Below, piece by piece: positions 8,219-16,370 of a DNA stretch of 64,000 nucleotides (positions within the stretch are counted from its first letter, which is position 1; the number at the start of each line of letters is the position of its first letter). The translations under genes and the position numbers were made by a program. The notes under the pieces were generated by a model. The model did no database searches, was not told where the DNA came from, and saw only the letters and a list, made by a program, of their open reading frames with translations. Origin of the DNA: Variovorax beijingensis (GTDB lineage: Bacteria; Pseudomonadota; Gammaproteobacteria; Burkholderiales; Burkholderiaceae_C); contig NZ_VIVL01000006.1 in assembly GCF_007828835.1 (NCBI RefSeq), positions 1 to 64,000 on the forward strand, given 5' to 3'.

Positions 8219-9241
8219 TCAGGGCTTCCAGCGCCGCAGGCCCAGTTCTTCGGCGAGCTGCCGGTAGGCCTGGATGCGGGCCTGCACGTAGTCGTCGAGC
8301 GCGGCGCCGGTCAGCGCGAAGGGGTAGAGGCCATGCCGTTCGCGCAGCGCCGCATAGCCGGGCGCGGCCGTGGCTTCGACGAATGCCGCAGTCCATGCGC
8401 GCACCGCGGCATCGGGAACGTTCGCGCTGAGGTACAGGCCGCGCACGGTCGGCCAGACGATGTCCACGCCTTGCTCTCGCGCGGTCGGCACACCGTCGAG
8501 TGCACCGCCCAGCCGCGCCTGCGAGAGCACGGCCAGCAGCCGCACCGCCGCACCGCCCGCGATGGCCTGCAGCGCCTCGGCGGCGTCGCCGGGGAACGCA
8601 TCGACGTGCCTGCCCTGCAGCGCGCCCAGCGCGTCGCCGCCGCCTTCGAAGGACACGAAGCGCATGGCGCGGTGGTCGCGGCCGGCGGCGCGCACCAGCA
8701 GCGCGGCCTTCACCCAATCCTGGCTGCCGACCGTACCGCCCGCGCCAAAGGCCACGCGCGAGGGGTCCTGGCGCAGCGCGGCCACCAGGTCCTGCAATTG
8801 CCTGTAGGGCGAGTCGCGGTGCACGGCGATCACGCCGTAGTCGGTGCCGAGCGCGGCAATCCAGCGCACGGCTGAGGGCGCATGCGGACCGAAGCGGCCC
8901 TGCGCGAGGTTGAGCAGCGAGCCGCTGGAGAACGCCACCAGCGTGCCAGGCCCGCCGAGCCGGCCGGTGGCGATGCGGTCGAAGGCCACCGCGCCGATGC
9001 CGCCCGGCAGGTAGCGCAGGCCGAGCGGCGGCCGCGCGGGGCGCACGGCCTGCAGCGCATCGCGCGCCAGCGCGCAGGTCAGGTCGAAGCCGCCGCCGGC
9101 CTTGGCGGGGATCACGCATTCGGCCGCGGCCAACGACGGATCGGTGGTGCTCTGCGCCATGGCCGTGCGCGCGATGCCGGGCATCAGCAGTGCAGACAGC
9201 GCGCTGAGCGCATGGCGGCGGGTGGCGAAAGGAATCGGCAT
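8219..9241 (-). CDS. Bug/TctC-family tripartite tricarboxylate receptor
   Basis: A 340-residue periplasmic solute receptor of the Bug (TctC) family. The signal peptide is about 1-30 (TRRHALSALSALLMPGIART then AMAQ). The mature part has the family's two lobes: AECVIPAKAGGGFDLTCALA replaces the common P-F-x-P-G-G loop, and VAFGAGGTVGSQDWVKAALL matches the conserved Gly-Ser region. It starts 28 bases downstream of the kinase stop, so it is the last gene of an operon running Bug, response regulator, kinase, Bug. TctC partners of TctDE sense citrate-like acids in Salmonella; here no TctA or TctB is adjacent. The ligand is unknown. Confidence 0.75.
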   Translation of the reverse strand: MPIPFATRRHALSALSALLMPGIARTAMAQSTTDPSLAAAECVIPAKAGGGFDLTCALARDALQAVRPARPPLGLRYLPGGIGAVAFDRIATGRLGGPGTLVAFSSGSLLNLAQGRFGPHAPSAVRWIAALGTDYGVIAVHRDSPYRQLQDLVAALRQDPSRVAFGAGGTVGSQDWVKAALLVRAAGRDHRAMRFVSFEGGGDALGALQGRHVDAFPGDAAEALQAIAGGAAVRLLAVLSQARLGGALDGVPTAREQGVDIVWPTVRGLYLSANVPDAAVRAWTAAFVEATAAPGYAALRERHGLYPFALTGAALDDYVQARIQAYRQLAEELGLRRWKP

Positions 9242-9269
9242 GGGAGCGTTGGGCGGCGCGACGTCCCGG

Positions 9270-10688
9270 CTAGCTGGCCGCCGGACGGGGCCACCAGATG
9301 ATCGCATGCAGCCCCGTGCCGGACTCGCGTGCCTCGAGCCGCAGCTCCCCGCGGTGCCGCTGCGCGATGGAGCGCGCGATGGCCAGGCCGAGCCCGAAGC
9401 CGCCCTTGCCCGCGCGCGCCCCGCGGCGAAAGCGCTGGCCCAGCGCGGTGCGCTCCTCATTGCTCAGGCCGGGGCCGTCGTCCTCGACGTTGAGGCTCCA
9501 GCCCGCCGCATCGCCCGCCGCGAAGAGGGTGATCGTGCCTTCGGCCGGCGTGTAGGCGATGGCATTCGCCACAAGGTTGCTCAAGGCTTCGCGCAGCAGT
9601 GCCCGGTCGGCCACCGCGAAGAACTCGGGCGCGGGCGCATGGATGCCCAGGTCGATGCGCTTGGCGCGCGCGAGCGGCAGCAGGTCGACGGCCACTTCGC
9701 GCAGCAGCGCCGCCAGGTCGAACTCGGCGGGCTCCACCGCCACCGTGTCGCTGCGGCCCAGCGCCAGCAGCTGCTGCGCGCTGCGCGTCGCGCGGCCGAT
9801 CTCGGTGCCGAGCGCGTCGAGTGCGGCCTGCACCTGCGCCGGGTCTTCCTCGCGCCTGGCGTAGTCGGCCTGCATCTGCAGCGTGGTGAGGTGCGTGCGC
9901 AGCTGGTGGGACGCATCGTCGAGAAACTGGCGCTGCTGCGCCGCCAGTTCCTGCGTGCGCGACATCTGCTGGTTGACGGCGGTGACCAGCGGCCGGACTT
10001 CCGCGGGCAGGTCGGCGTCCGCGATTCGGGTCAGGTCGTCGGGCGCGCGGGCCTGCACCTCGCGCGCGAGCCGCGACAGCGGCCGCAGCGCCGCGGCCAG
10101 CGCCAATGAGGTGCTGCACAGCAGCAGCGCGAGCACCAGTCCGTCGCGCAGCGCGGCGCTTCGGACAAAGCGCGCGCTGAATTCCTGCCGCGAGCGCGTG
10201 CTCTCGCCCACCTGGATCAGCACGCTGCGCCCGGTGCTGCCGGCCGGCGTGCGGTCGAGGTCGCGCCGGTAGGCCGCGAGCCGCACGGACTCGCCGAAAT
10301 AGCTTGCGTCGTAGAAGGCCGGCACGCCCGTGCGCAGCTCGGCGGGCGGCGCGGGCAGGTCGGCGCTGCCGAGTTCGACCAGGCCGTCGGAGGTCGCCAC
10401 GCGAAAGAACACCTGGCCGCTGGCCGTGAGCTCGAAGAACTCGAACATCGTGTAGGGCAGTTCGACCGAGAGGCCGCCCGAGACGGTGGAGATGTTCGCG
10501 TCGATTGACTTGAGCGCGCCGAGCAGCGAGCGGTCGTAGGCCGCGTTGGCGGCAGCCAGCGCGTCGTGCCGCGTCATCCACAGCTCGATGCCGGTCACCA
10601 GCAGCAGGGCGGGGAACAGCAGCAGCGCGAGCCGCCGCCACAGGCTCGCGCGCCGCAGGCGCTGTGCGAATGGGCGCAGCGCACTCAC
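9270..10688 (-). CDS. tctE: TctE-like sensor histidine kinase with altered H-box
   Basis: A 472-residue inner-membrane kinase. There are two membrane segments (about 20-37 and 183-203) bracketing a periplasmic sensor of about 145 residues of the type seen in TctE/QseC kinases. A HAMP region, H-box ASHQLRTHLTTL, N-box NLVANAIAYTP and G-boxes DDGPGLS and GFGLGLAIA follow. The H-box normally reads HELRTPL or HQLRTPL; here the proline is a histidine (CAC for a CCx codon). It abuts the regulator gene without a gap. It probably responds to a carboxylate presented by the flanking Bug receptors (inference from TctDE). Confidence 0.82.
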   Translation of the reverse strand: MSALRPFAQRLRRASLWRRLALLLFPALLLVTGIELWMTRHDALAAANAAYDRSLLGALKSIDANISTVSGGLSVELPYTMFEFFELTASGQVFFRVATSDGLVELGSADLPAPPAELRTGVPAFYDASYFGESVRLAAYRRDLDRTPAGSTGRSVLIQVGESTRSRQEFSARFVRSAALRDGLVLALLLCSTSLALAAALRPLSRLAREVQARAPDDLTRIADADLPAEVRPLVTAVNQQMSRTQELAAQQRQFLDDASHQLRTHLTTLQMQADYARREEDPAQVQAALDALGTEIGRATRSAQQLLALGRSDTVAVEPAEFDLAALLREVAVDLLPLARAKRIDLGIHAPAPEFFAVADRALLREALSNLVANAIAYTPAEGTITLFAAGDAAGWSLNVEDDGPGLSNEERTALGQRFRRGARAGKGGFGLGLAIARSIAQRHRGELRLEARESGTGLHAIIWWPRPAAS

Positions 10689-11354
10689 TCAGTCGGCTTC
10701 CAGCACGTAGCCCAGGCCGCGCAGCGTGACGATGCGTACCCCGCTGCCGTCGAGCCGCTTGCGCAGCCGGTAGACCAGCACTTCGACCGCTTCGAGATGC
10801 ACCTCATCGTCGTCGGAGAACACGCGCTCGAGGATCTGCTGCTTGGACAGCGGCTCGCCGCTGCGCTGCACCAGCACGCGCAGCACCGCCTGTTCGCGCG
10901 GCGACAGTGCCAGCGCTTCGCCGTCCAGCACGAACTGCCGGCGCGCGCCGTCGTACGCGAGCGGCCCGCAGGCCAGGCGCGGATGCTCCACGCCGCGCGC
11001 GCGGCGCACCAGCGCATGCAGCCGCGCCTCGAGTTCGGCCAGCGCGAAGGGCTTGGCCAGGAAGTCGTCGGCGCCCGCATTGAGCGAGGCCACGCGCTCG
11101 CTCAGCGAATCGCGCGCGGTGAGGATCAGCGCGGGCAGCCGCTGGTCGCGCTCGCGCAGCCGCTGCAGCACTGTGTGGCCGTCCATGCCCGGCAGGCCGA
11201 GGTCGAGCACCAGCGCGTCGTGGTCGCGCTGCTGCAGCGCGCGGTCGGCGAGCCGGCCGTCATCCACCCATTCGACCTGGATGCCCGCATGCTCCAGCGC
11301 CTTGCACAGCCAGGTGCCCAGGGTGTGTTCGTCTTCGGCCAGCAGGATGCGCAT
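10689..11354 (-). CDS. tctD: TctD-like OmpR-family response regulator
   Basis: A 221-residue two-domain regulator. The receiver (1-115) carries the acidic pair EDE at the start, the phospho-Asp in LVLDLGLPGMDG (about 51) and the Lys of FLAKPF (about 101). The C-terminal winged helix has ALSPREQAVLRVLVQR and VYRLRKRLDGSGVRIVTLRG, typical of OmpR/PhoB. It is translated just ahead of its kinase and 25 bases behind the first Bug gene. It probably activates the surrounding receptor genes and transporter genes elsewhere. Confidence 0.85.
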   Translation of the reverse strand: MRILLAEDEHTLGTWLCKALEHAGIQVEWVDDGRLADRALQQRDHDALVLDLGLPGMDGHTVLQRLRERDQRLPALILTARDSLSERVASLNAGADDFLAKPFALAELEARLHALVRRARGVEHPRLACGPLAYDGARRQFVLDGEALALSPREQAVLRVLVQRSGEPLSKQQILERVFSDDDEVHLEAVEVLVYRLRKRLDGSGVRIVTLRGLGYVLEAD

Positions 11355-11379
11355 GGCGCGATGCTAGAGGCTGGAGCGC

Positions 11380-12390
11380 TCAATCAGGCTTGATGTTTGC
11401 CCTTGCGATGACCTTCTGCCAACGGGCTTGTTCCGCCGCGATGAACTGTGCGAACTGCTCGGGCGTGCCGCCGACGGCCTCGGCCGCATCGGCCGTGAGC
11501 CGCTGCATCGAATCCGGCGACTTCACGGCCTTCATCGTTTCGGCCGAGAGCTTGGCGAGGTTCGCGGGCTCGATGTTGGCCGGTGCGAGCATGCCGTACC
11601 ACTGGGTCATCTCGAAGCCCGGGAAGCCCTGCTCGGCCACCGTGGCCACGTCGGGCAGTTGCGCGAGGCGCTTGGCCGAGCCGGTGGCGATGCAGCGCAC
11701 CTTGCCTGCCTTGATGAACGGAATGATGGCCGCGGCGCCGATGGCCGAGGCGTCGAGCCGGCCCGAGAGCAGGTCGGTCACCATCGGCCCGGTGCCGCGG
11801 TAGGGCACGTGCAGCATGAACACGTCCGCCGTCATCTTCAGGTATTCGAAGGCCAGATGGCCCGCGCTGCCGTTGCCTGCGGAGCCGTAGCTGAGCTTGC
11901 CGGGCTTGGACTTGGCGTAGGCGATGAATTCCTTGAGGTTCCTGGCGGGCACGTCGGGGTGCACCACGTAGAGGCTGGGCACCTTGGCCAGCAGGCTCAC
12001 GGGCTTGAAGTCCTTGTTCGCGTCGTAGGGCAGCTTGGCGAAGATGTACGGGTTGACCGCCAGCGTGCCGATGTGGCCGAGGATGATCGTGTGCTGGTCG
12101 GTGCTGCGCGCCACCTCGCTCATCGCGATGTTGCCGGCCGCGCCTGGCTTGTTGTCGACGAAGACGCTCTGGCCCAGCGTGCGCGAGAGTTCGGCGGCGG
12201 TGGAGCGCGCCACGATCTCCGAGCTGCCGCCCGGCGCAAAGGGCACGACGAAGCGCACCGACTTGCTGGGCCATGCCGACTGGGCCAAGGCGAGAGAAGG
12301 AAGCAGGCCGCCGAGGGCGAGCGCGGACCCGCCCTGCAGCCATTGGCGGCGCGTGGGCTGCAGGTCGTTCGGGAAGAAGTTGTCGGACAT
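11380..12390 (-). CDS. Bug/TctC-family solute receptor with Tat-like leader
   Basis: A 336-residue periplasmic receptor of the Bug family. The leader contains a twin-arginine motif (TRRQWLQG) before a hydrophobic stretch ending LALAQS. The mature protein has the hallmark VRFVVPFAPGGSSEIVARST, then FVDNKPGAAGNI and KPGKLSYGSAGNGSAGHLAF, all classic Bug signatures for binding carboxylates. I chose ATG 12388-12390 because GGAGA lies eight bases upstream; an ATG five codons earlier has no such site. It is the first gene of the tct-like operon. The second receptor at the other end is clearly divergent from it, so two ligands may feed one sensor. Confidence 0.82.
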   Translation of the reverse strand: MSDNFFPNDLQPTRRQWLQGGSALALGGLLPSLALAQSAWPSKSVRFVVPFAPGGSSEIVARSTAAELSRTLGQSVFVDNKPGAAGNIAMSEVARSTDQHTIILGHIGTLAVNPYIFAKLPYDANKDFKPVSLLAKVPSLYVVHPDVPARNLKEFIAYAKSKPGKLSYGSAGNGSAGHLAFEYLKMTADVFMLHVPYRGTGPMVTDLLSGRLDASAIGAAAIIPFIKAGKVRCIATGSAKRLAQLPDVATVAEQGFPGFEMTQWYGMLAPANIEPANLAKLSAETMKAVKSPDSMQRLTADAAEAVGGTPEQFAQFIAAEQARWQKVIARANIKPD

Positions 12391-12474
12391 GGTGCTTGTC
12401 TCCATCGATCTTGTAGAAAAGGAAAGCCGCCATCCTGCCCGGCGGATGCTGTCGGAATGCTGTCAGTCCGCGAT

Positions 12475-13269
12475 TCAGATCAGGTTGCGCATGGCTTGCG
12501 CCGTCTCGCGCAGCACCGGCAGCACGCGGGCGACCGCGTCCTCGGAGCTTTCGTGGCCCATCGGCATGGTGATGTTGAGCGCGCCCACCAGCGTGCCGTG
12601 CCGGTCGCGCAGCGGCACCGCAATGCCGCGCGAATTGAGGTCCAGCTGCTGCTCCGACAGCGCCCAGCCCTGGGCCCGGATGCGCGCGAGCTCCAGCTTC
12701 ATGCGCTCCTTGCTTGCGATGGTGTGCGAGGTGAACACCTGCAGCTGCCGCGTGGCGAGCCAGCCGGCCAGCTCGGCGTCGCTGCGCAGCGCGAGCATCA
12801 GCATGCCTGCGGCCGTGACCTGCGCCGGCACCCGCGCGCCCAGCACGTAGCCCGTGCTCATGCTGCGGTTGGGTCCGTTGCGCGCGATGTAGACCACCTC
12901 GTCGCCGTCCATCACGCTGAGGTAGGCGATCTCGCTGGTGCCCGCGGCCACGCGCTGCAGGAAGGGCTGGACGATGCGCGGCAACCGCGCCGAGTCGAGG
13001 TACGACTGCCCGAGCCGCAGCACGCGCGGCGTGAGCCAGAACAGCTTGCCGTCGCTCGCCACGTAGCCCATGTGCTGCAGCGTCAGCAGATAGCGCCGCG
13101 CGGCGGTGCGCGTCATGCCGGTGCGTTCGCCGGCCTGGCTGGCGGTGAGTCGCGGATGGGCGTCGTCGAAGGCTTCGATGATGCTCACGCCGCGTTCCAG
13201 CCCGGCGATCCAGTCGCGCTTGTCGAGGCCGGCCGGCGCGGGGGAAAGATCGGTGGCATCGGTGCTCAT
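12475..13269 (-). CDS. IclR-family regulator, likely of the shikimate/protocatechuate genes
   Basis: A 264-residue IclR-type regulator close to the PcaR/PobR/PcaU branch. The winged helix is about 22-85 (LERGVSIIEAFDDAHPRLT, TGMTRTAARRYLLTLQHMGY) and the effector-binding domain about 95-260 (SEIAYLSVMDGDEVVYIAR, LNSRGIAVPLRDRHGTLVGA). It is divergent from the shikimate dehydrogenase/TRAP operon across a 201-base gap that holds a candidate operator at 13336-13350. PcaR and PobR respond to beta-ketoadipate or 4-hydroxybenzoate; the effector here could be protocatechuate, shikimate or beta-ketoadipate. Confidence 0.82.
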   Translation of the reverse strand: MSTDATDLSPAPAGLDKRDWIAGLERGVSIIEAFDDAHPRLTASQAGERTGMTRTAARRYLLTLQHMGYVASDGKLFWLTPRVLRLGQSYLDSARLPRIVQPFLQRVAAGTSEIAYLSVMDGDEVVYIARNGPNRSMSTGYVLGARVPAQVTAAGMLMLALRSDAELAGWLATRQLQVFTSHTIASKERMKLELARIRAQGWALSEQQLDLNSRGIAVPLRDRHGTLVGALNITMPMGHESSEDAVARVLPVLRETAQAMRNLI

Positions 13270-13335
13270 GGCCCGAAGTGTGCCGTGCGGCGGGCGGTGC
13301 GGCGGCCCGGCTGGATAAGGACAAACCCTGTTTAT

Positions 13336-13350
13336 GTACGATCATCGAAC
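13336..13350. promoter_or_regulatory. Candidate IclR/PcaR operator, regulator side
   Basis: GTACGATCATCGAAC differs at two positions from the 15-bp core GTTCGATGATCGAAC found before quiC (22014-22028). It lies between the divergent IclR gene and the first shikimate dehydrogenase gene, 67 bases from the former. The form matches the PcaR-type box GTTCGATAATCGCAC known from pseudomonads (from memory). A second palindrome, TGTCGATCGACA, follows at 13364-13375. Confidence 0.6.
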
Positions 13351-13470
13351 GAACAAGGATGATTGTCGATCGACATGGGCTTGATTCCTGAGCGAAATCC
13401 ATGGAGAGGTGGCTAAAGTTCGCCTTGGCAATGGTCCTGGAGCGATTGCCGTACAAAAAAGAGGCAAGAC

Positions 13471-14394
13471 ATGACCACCTCCATCAGCGGCAGCACCCTG
13501 GCGTACCTGATCCCCGGCGACCCCGTGCGGAACGTGCGCCTGCCCCGGATGTTCAACGCCGCCTTCGAGCGCTTCGGCATCGACGCGGTGCTGGTGCCCG
13601 TGCAGGTGCCGCTGCGCGATTTCGCGGTGTTCTTCAAGTCGGCCTTCCTCGCGCGCAACGTGCGCGGAATGGTGATTGCACCGCCGCACAAGCCGCTGGC
13701 GGTCGACCTGCTCGACGGCTGCGGCCTGTTCGGCCGCGTGGCGGGCTCGGTCAACGTGGTGCGCCGCATCGAGAACAACGAGCTGGAGGGCGACCTGTTC
13801 GACGGCGAGGGCCTGCTGGGTGCGCTGGACCACTTCAACATTCCATTCCGCGGCAAGCGGGTGCTGATCCTGGGCGCCGGCGTGAGCGCCGCGGCCATCG
13901 GCGTGGCGCTGGCCGAAGGCGGCACGGTCGACGGCGCCGAGCACATCGCGTTCTACGACACCTCGGCCGGCAGGGCCGCCGGCGTGGCGGCCAAGCTCGA
14001 CGCCTTCTTCGATGCCAACGTGGTGGCGGTCGACCGCAATGCGCCCGAGGGCTACGACCTCGTCATCAACGCCACGCCGCTGGGCCTGGACGAGGCGGAC
14101 GCGCTGCCCGTCGACGTCGCACGCATGGACGCCCATGCCGCGCTGTTCGACATCCTGCTGCGCAACCAGCCGACGCCGCTGGTGCGCGCCGCGCGCGCGC
14201 GCGGCCTCAATGCGCAGGCCGGCTTCGAGATGCTGATCCAGCAGATGCCGCACTACTTCGGCTACTTCGGCCACAAGGATGCAGCCGAAGCGCTGCGCAA
14301 GGACGCGGATTTCCTGCGCGAGCTGATCTATCCGGCCGCCATGGCCGCGGAGATTACCGCCCCCTTGCGCTATCGCTCCGACAACGTCGCCTGA
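13471..14394 (+). CDS. Shikimate/quinate dehydrogenase family protein, divergent copy
   Basis: A 307-residue AroE-fold dehydrogenase, expected to oxidise shikimate (or quinate) to the 3-dehydro compound. The substrate domain contains VIAPPHKPLA, where the catalytic lysine is kept but the usual N-V-T before it has become V-I-A. The catalytic aspartate is in GDLFDGEG. The nucleotide site is LILGAGVSAAAIGVAL, followed by INATPLGLDE. It is longer than AroE (about 270) through a C-terminal tail after FGYFGHKD. A GAGG ribosome site precedes ATG 13471. It leads an operon with a TRAP transporter and a second dehydrogenase, which argues for a catabolic role, not aromatic biosynthesis. Cofactor and exact substrate cannot be told from sequence. 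Confidence 0.75.
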   Translation: MTTSISGSTLAYLIPGDPVRNVRLPRMFNAAFERFGIDAVLVPVQVPLRDFAVFFKSAFLARNVRGMVIAPPHKPLAVDLLDGCGLFGRVAGSVNVVRRIENNELEGDLFDGEGLLGALDHFNIPFRGKRVLILGAGVSAAAIGVALAEGGTVDGAEHIAFYDTSAGRAAGVAAKLDAFFDANVVAVDRNAPEGYDLVINATPLGLDEADALPVDVARMDAHAALFDILLRNQPTPLVRAARARGLNAQAGFEMLIQQMPHYFGYFGHKDAAEALRKDADFLRELIYPAAMAAEITAPLRYRSDNVA

Positions 14395-14436
14395 AAGCGC
14401 GGACCGACCCAGAACAATTTCAACAGGAGGCAAGCA

Positions 14437-15042
14437 ATGACAAGGATCTTCTCGTGGTACTGCCGGGGGCTCGAAGGGCTCATGGCGCTGATGCTGGCCC
14501 TCATGGTGGCCATGGTGTTCGGCAACGTCGTGCTGCGCTACGGCTTCAATTCGGGCATCACCGTGTCGGAGGAAGTGTCGCGCTGGCTCTTCGTCTGGAT
14601 GACCTTTCTGGGCGCCATCGTCGCGGTGCGCGAGCACGGCCACCTGGGCACCGACATGCTGATCTCGAAGCTGCCCACCTGGGGCAAGAAGCTGTGCCTG
14701 GTGGTGGCCCACGGGCTGATGCTGTTCGCCTCGTACCTGCTGCTCACGGGCAGCTGGCAGCAGACGCTGATCAACTGGGACGTGAGCGCGCCCACCACCG
14801 GCGCCTCGGTCGGCATCTTCTATTTCGTCGGCGTGGTGTTCGGCGTCTCGGCCATCGTGTTCCTGCTGTACGACCTGTGGCTGGCGCTGAGCGGAAAGCT
14901 CAGCGACGCAGAACTCGTGATGGTGCACGAGTCGGAAGAGCAGGGCGACATCGACCGCATCAACGCCGAACTGGCGCGCCGCGATGCGGAAGAAGAAGCA
15001 CGCACCCGCCAGGGCAGCGGCAACGACACGCGAGGCCGCTGA
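14437..15042 (+). CDS. TRAP transporter small permease (DctQ)
   Basis: A 201-residue inner-membrane protein with four membrane segments; the core phrases are LALMVAMVFGNVVLRYGFNS, VSEEVSRWLFVWMTFLGAIV and EHGHLGTD, typical of DctQ. The charged C-terminal tail after about 160 (ELVMVHESEEQGDIDRINAE) is longer than usual. ATG 14437 follows a strong AGGAGG. The stop is two bases from the DctM start. DctQ pairs with DctM to form the sodium-driven permease served by the receptor at 16371. Confidence 0.87.
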   Translation: MTRIFSWYCRGLEGLMALMLALMVAMVFGNVVLRYGFNSGITVSEEVSRWLFVWMTFLGAIVAVREHGHLGTDMLISKLPTWGKKLCLVVAHGLMLFASYLLLTGSWQQTLINWDVSAPTTGASVGIFYFVGVVFGVSAIVFLLYDLWLALSGKLSDAELVMVHESEEQGDIDRINAELARRDAEEEARTRQGSGNDTRGR

Positions 15043-15043
15043 C

Positions 15044-16324
15044 ATGACGATCGCCATCTTCCTCGGTGCCCTGCTGGGCGCCATGGCCATCGGCGTGCCG
15101 ATCGCCTATTCGCTGCTGCTGTGCGGTGTCGCGCTGATGTGGCACCTCGACCTGTTCGACGCGCAGATCCTGGCGCAGAACGTGATCAACGGCGCCGACA
15201 GCTTTCCGCTGCTGGCCGTGCCTTTCTTCATGCTGGCCGGCGAGGCCATGAACCAGGGCGGGCTGTCGCGGCGCATCGTGAACCTGGCGCTGGCGGTGGT
15301 CGGCCACGTGCGCGGCGGCCTCGGCTACGTCGCGATCGTGGCGGCCTGCATCCTCTCGGCGCTCTCGGGGTCGGCGGTGGCCGACGCGGCCGCGCTGTCG
15401 GCGCTGCTGATCCCGATGATGGTGGCCGCCGGCCACGACAAGGCGCGCTCGGGCGGCCTGATCGCCGCCTCGGGCGTGATCGGGCCGATCATCCCGCCCT
15501 CGATCGGGTTCGTGATCTTCGGCGTTGCCGCCAACGTGTCGATCTCCAAGCTCTTCCTTGCGGGCATCTTCCCGGGCATCCTGATCGGCGCCTCGCTCTG
15601 GTTCACGTGGTGGTGGCTGGTGCGCAAGGAAAAGGTGCTGCCGCCGCCGCGCAAGTCCGGCGCCGAGATGCTCACCGCGCTGCGCGAGGCGACCTGGGCG
15701 CTGCTGCTGCCGCTGATCATCCTGGTGGGCCTGCGCTTCGGCATCTTCACGCCCACCGAGGCGGCCGTGGTGGCCGCGGTCTACGCGATCTTCGTGGCCA
15801 CCGTCGTCTACCGCGAGCTCAAGCCCTCGCAGTTCTATGCCATGTTCGTCTCGGCCGCCAAGACCAGCGCGATCGTGATGTTCCTGGTTGCGGCGGCCAT
15901 GGTCTCGGCCTGGCTCATCACCGTGGCCGACCTGCCGGCCAAGCTGGTCGCGCTGCTCGAGCCGCTGATCGCGAGCCCGATGCTGCTGATGGTCGTGATC
16001 ATGGTGCTGGTGATGGCGGTCGGCACCGCAATGGACATGACGCCCACCATCCTGATCCTCACGCCGGTGCTGATGCCGGTCATCAAGGCCGCGGGCATCG
16101 ATCCGGTCTACTTCGGCGTGCTTTTCATCATCAACAACTCGATCGGCCTCATCACGCCGCCGGTGGGCACAGTGCTCAACGTGGTGGCCGGCGTCGGCCG
16201 GATGAAGATGGACGAGGTCACGCGCGGCGTGTGGCCCTTTGCTGTTGCGGAGTTCGGAATGATGTTCCTGATGGTCATGTTCCCCCAACTCGTCATCTGG
16301 CCGGCCCGGCTGCTGAGCGGCTGA
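15044..16324 (+). CDS. TRAP transporter large permease (DctM)
   Basis: A 426-residue, roughly 12-segment DctM. Recognisable elements are the N-terminal GVPIAYSLLLCGVAL, the reentrant-type LLAVPFFMLAGEAMNQGG, LSALSGSAVADAAALSALLI, GVIGPIIPPSIGFVIFGV and the C-terminal NNSIGLITPPVGTVLNVVAG. I take ATG 15044; a longer in-frame start at 14984 would overlap dctQ. It probably imports shikimate, quinate or a related hydroxy acid, judged from the dehydrogenases on both sides. Confidence 0.87.
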   Translation: MTIAIFLGALLGAMAIGVPIAYSLLLCGVALMWHLDLFDAQILAQNVINGADSFPLLAVPFFMLAGEAMNQGGLSRRIVNLALAVVGHVRGGLGYVAIVAACILSALSGSAVADAAALSALLIPMMVAAGHDKARSGGLIAASGVIGPIIPPSIGFVIFGVAANVSISKLFLAGIFPGILIGASLWFTWWWLVRKEKVLPPPRKSGAEMLTALREATWALLLPLIILVGLRFGIFTPTEAAVVAAVYAIFVATVVYRELKPSQFYAMFVSAAKTSAIVMFLVAAAMVSAWLITVADLPAKLVALLEPLIASPMLLMVVIMVLVMAVGTAMDMTPTILILTPVLMPVIKAAGIDPVYFGVLFIINNSIGLITPPVGTVLNVVAGVGRMKMDEVTRGVWPFAVAEFGMMFLMVMFPQLVIWPARLLSG

Positions 16325-16370
16325 CGTCCACCCTTTCTTTTTTCCCAGATCAACCCAAGGAGACTTTCAC

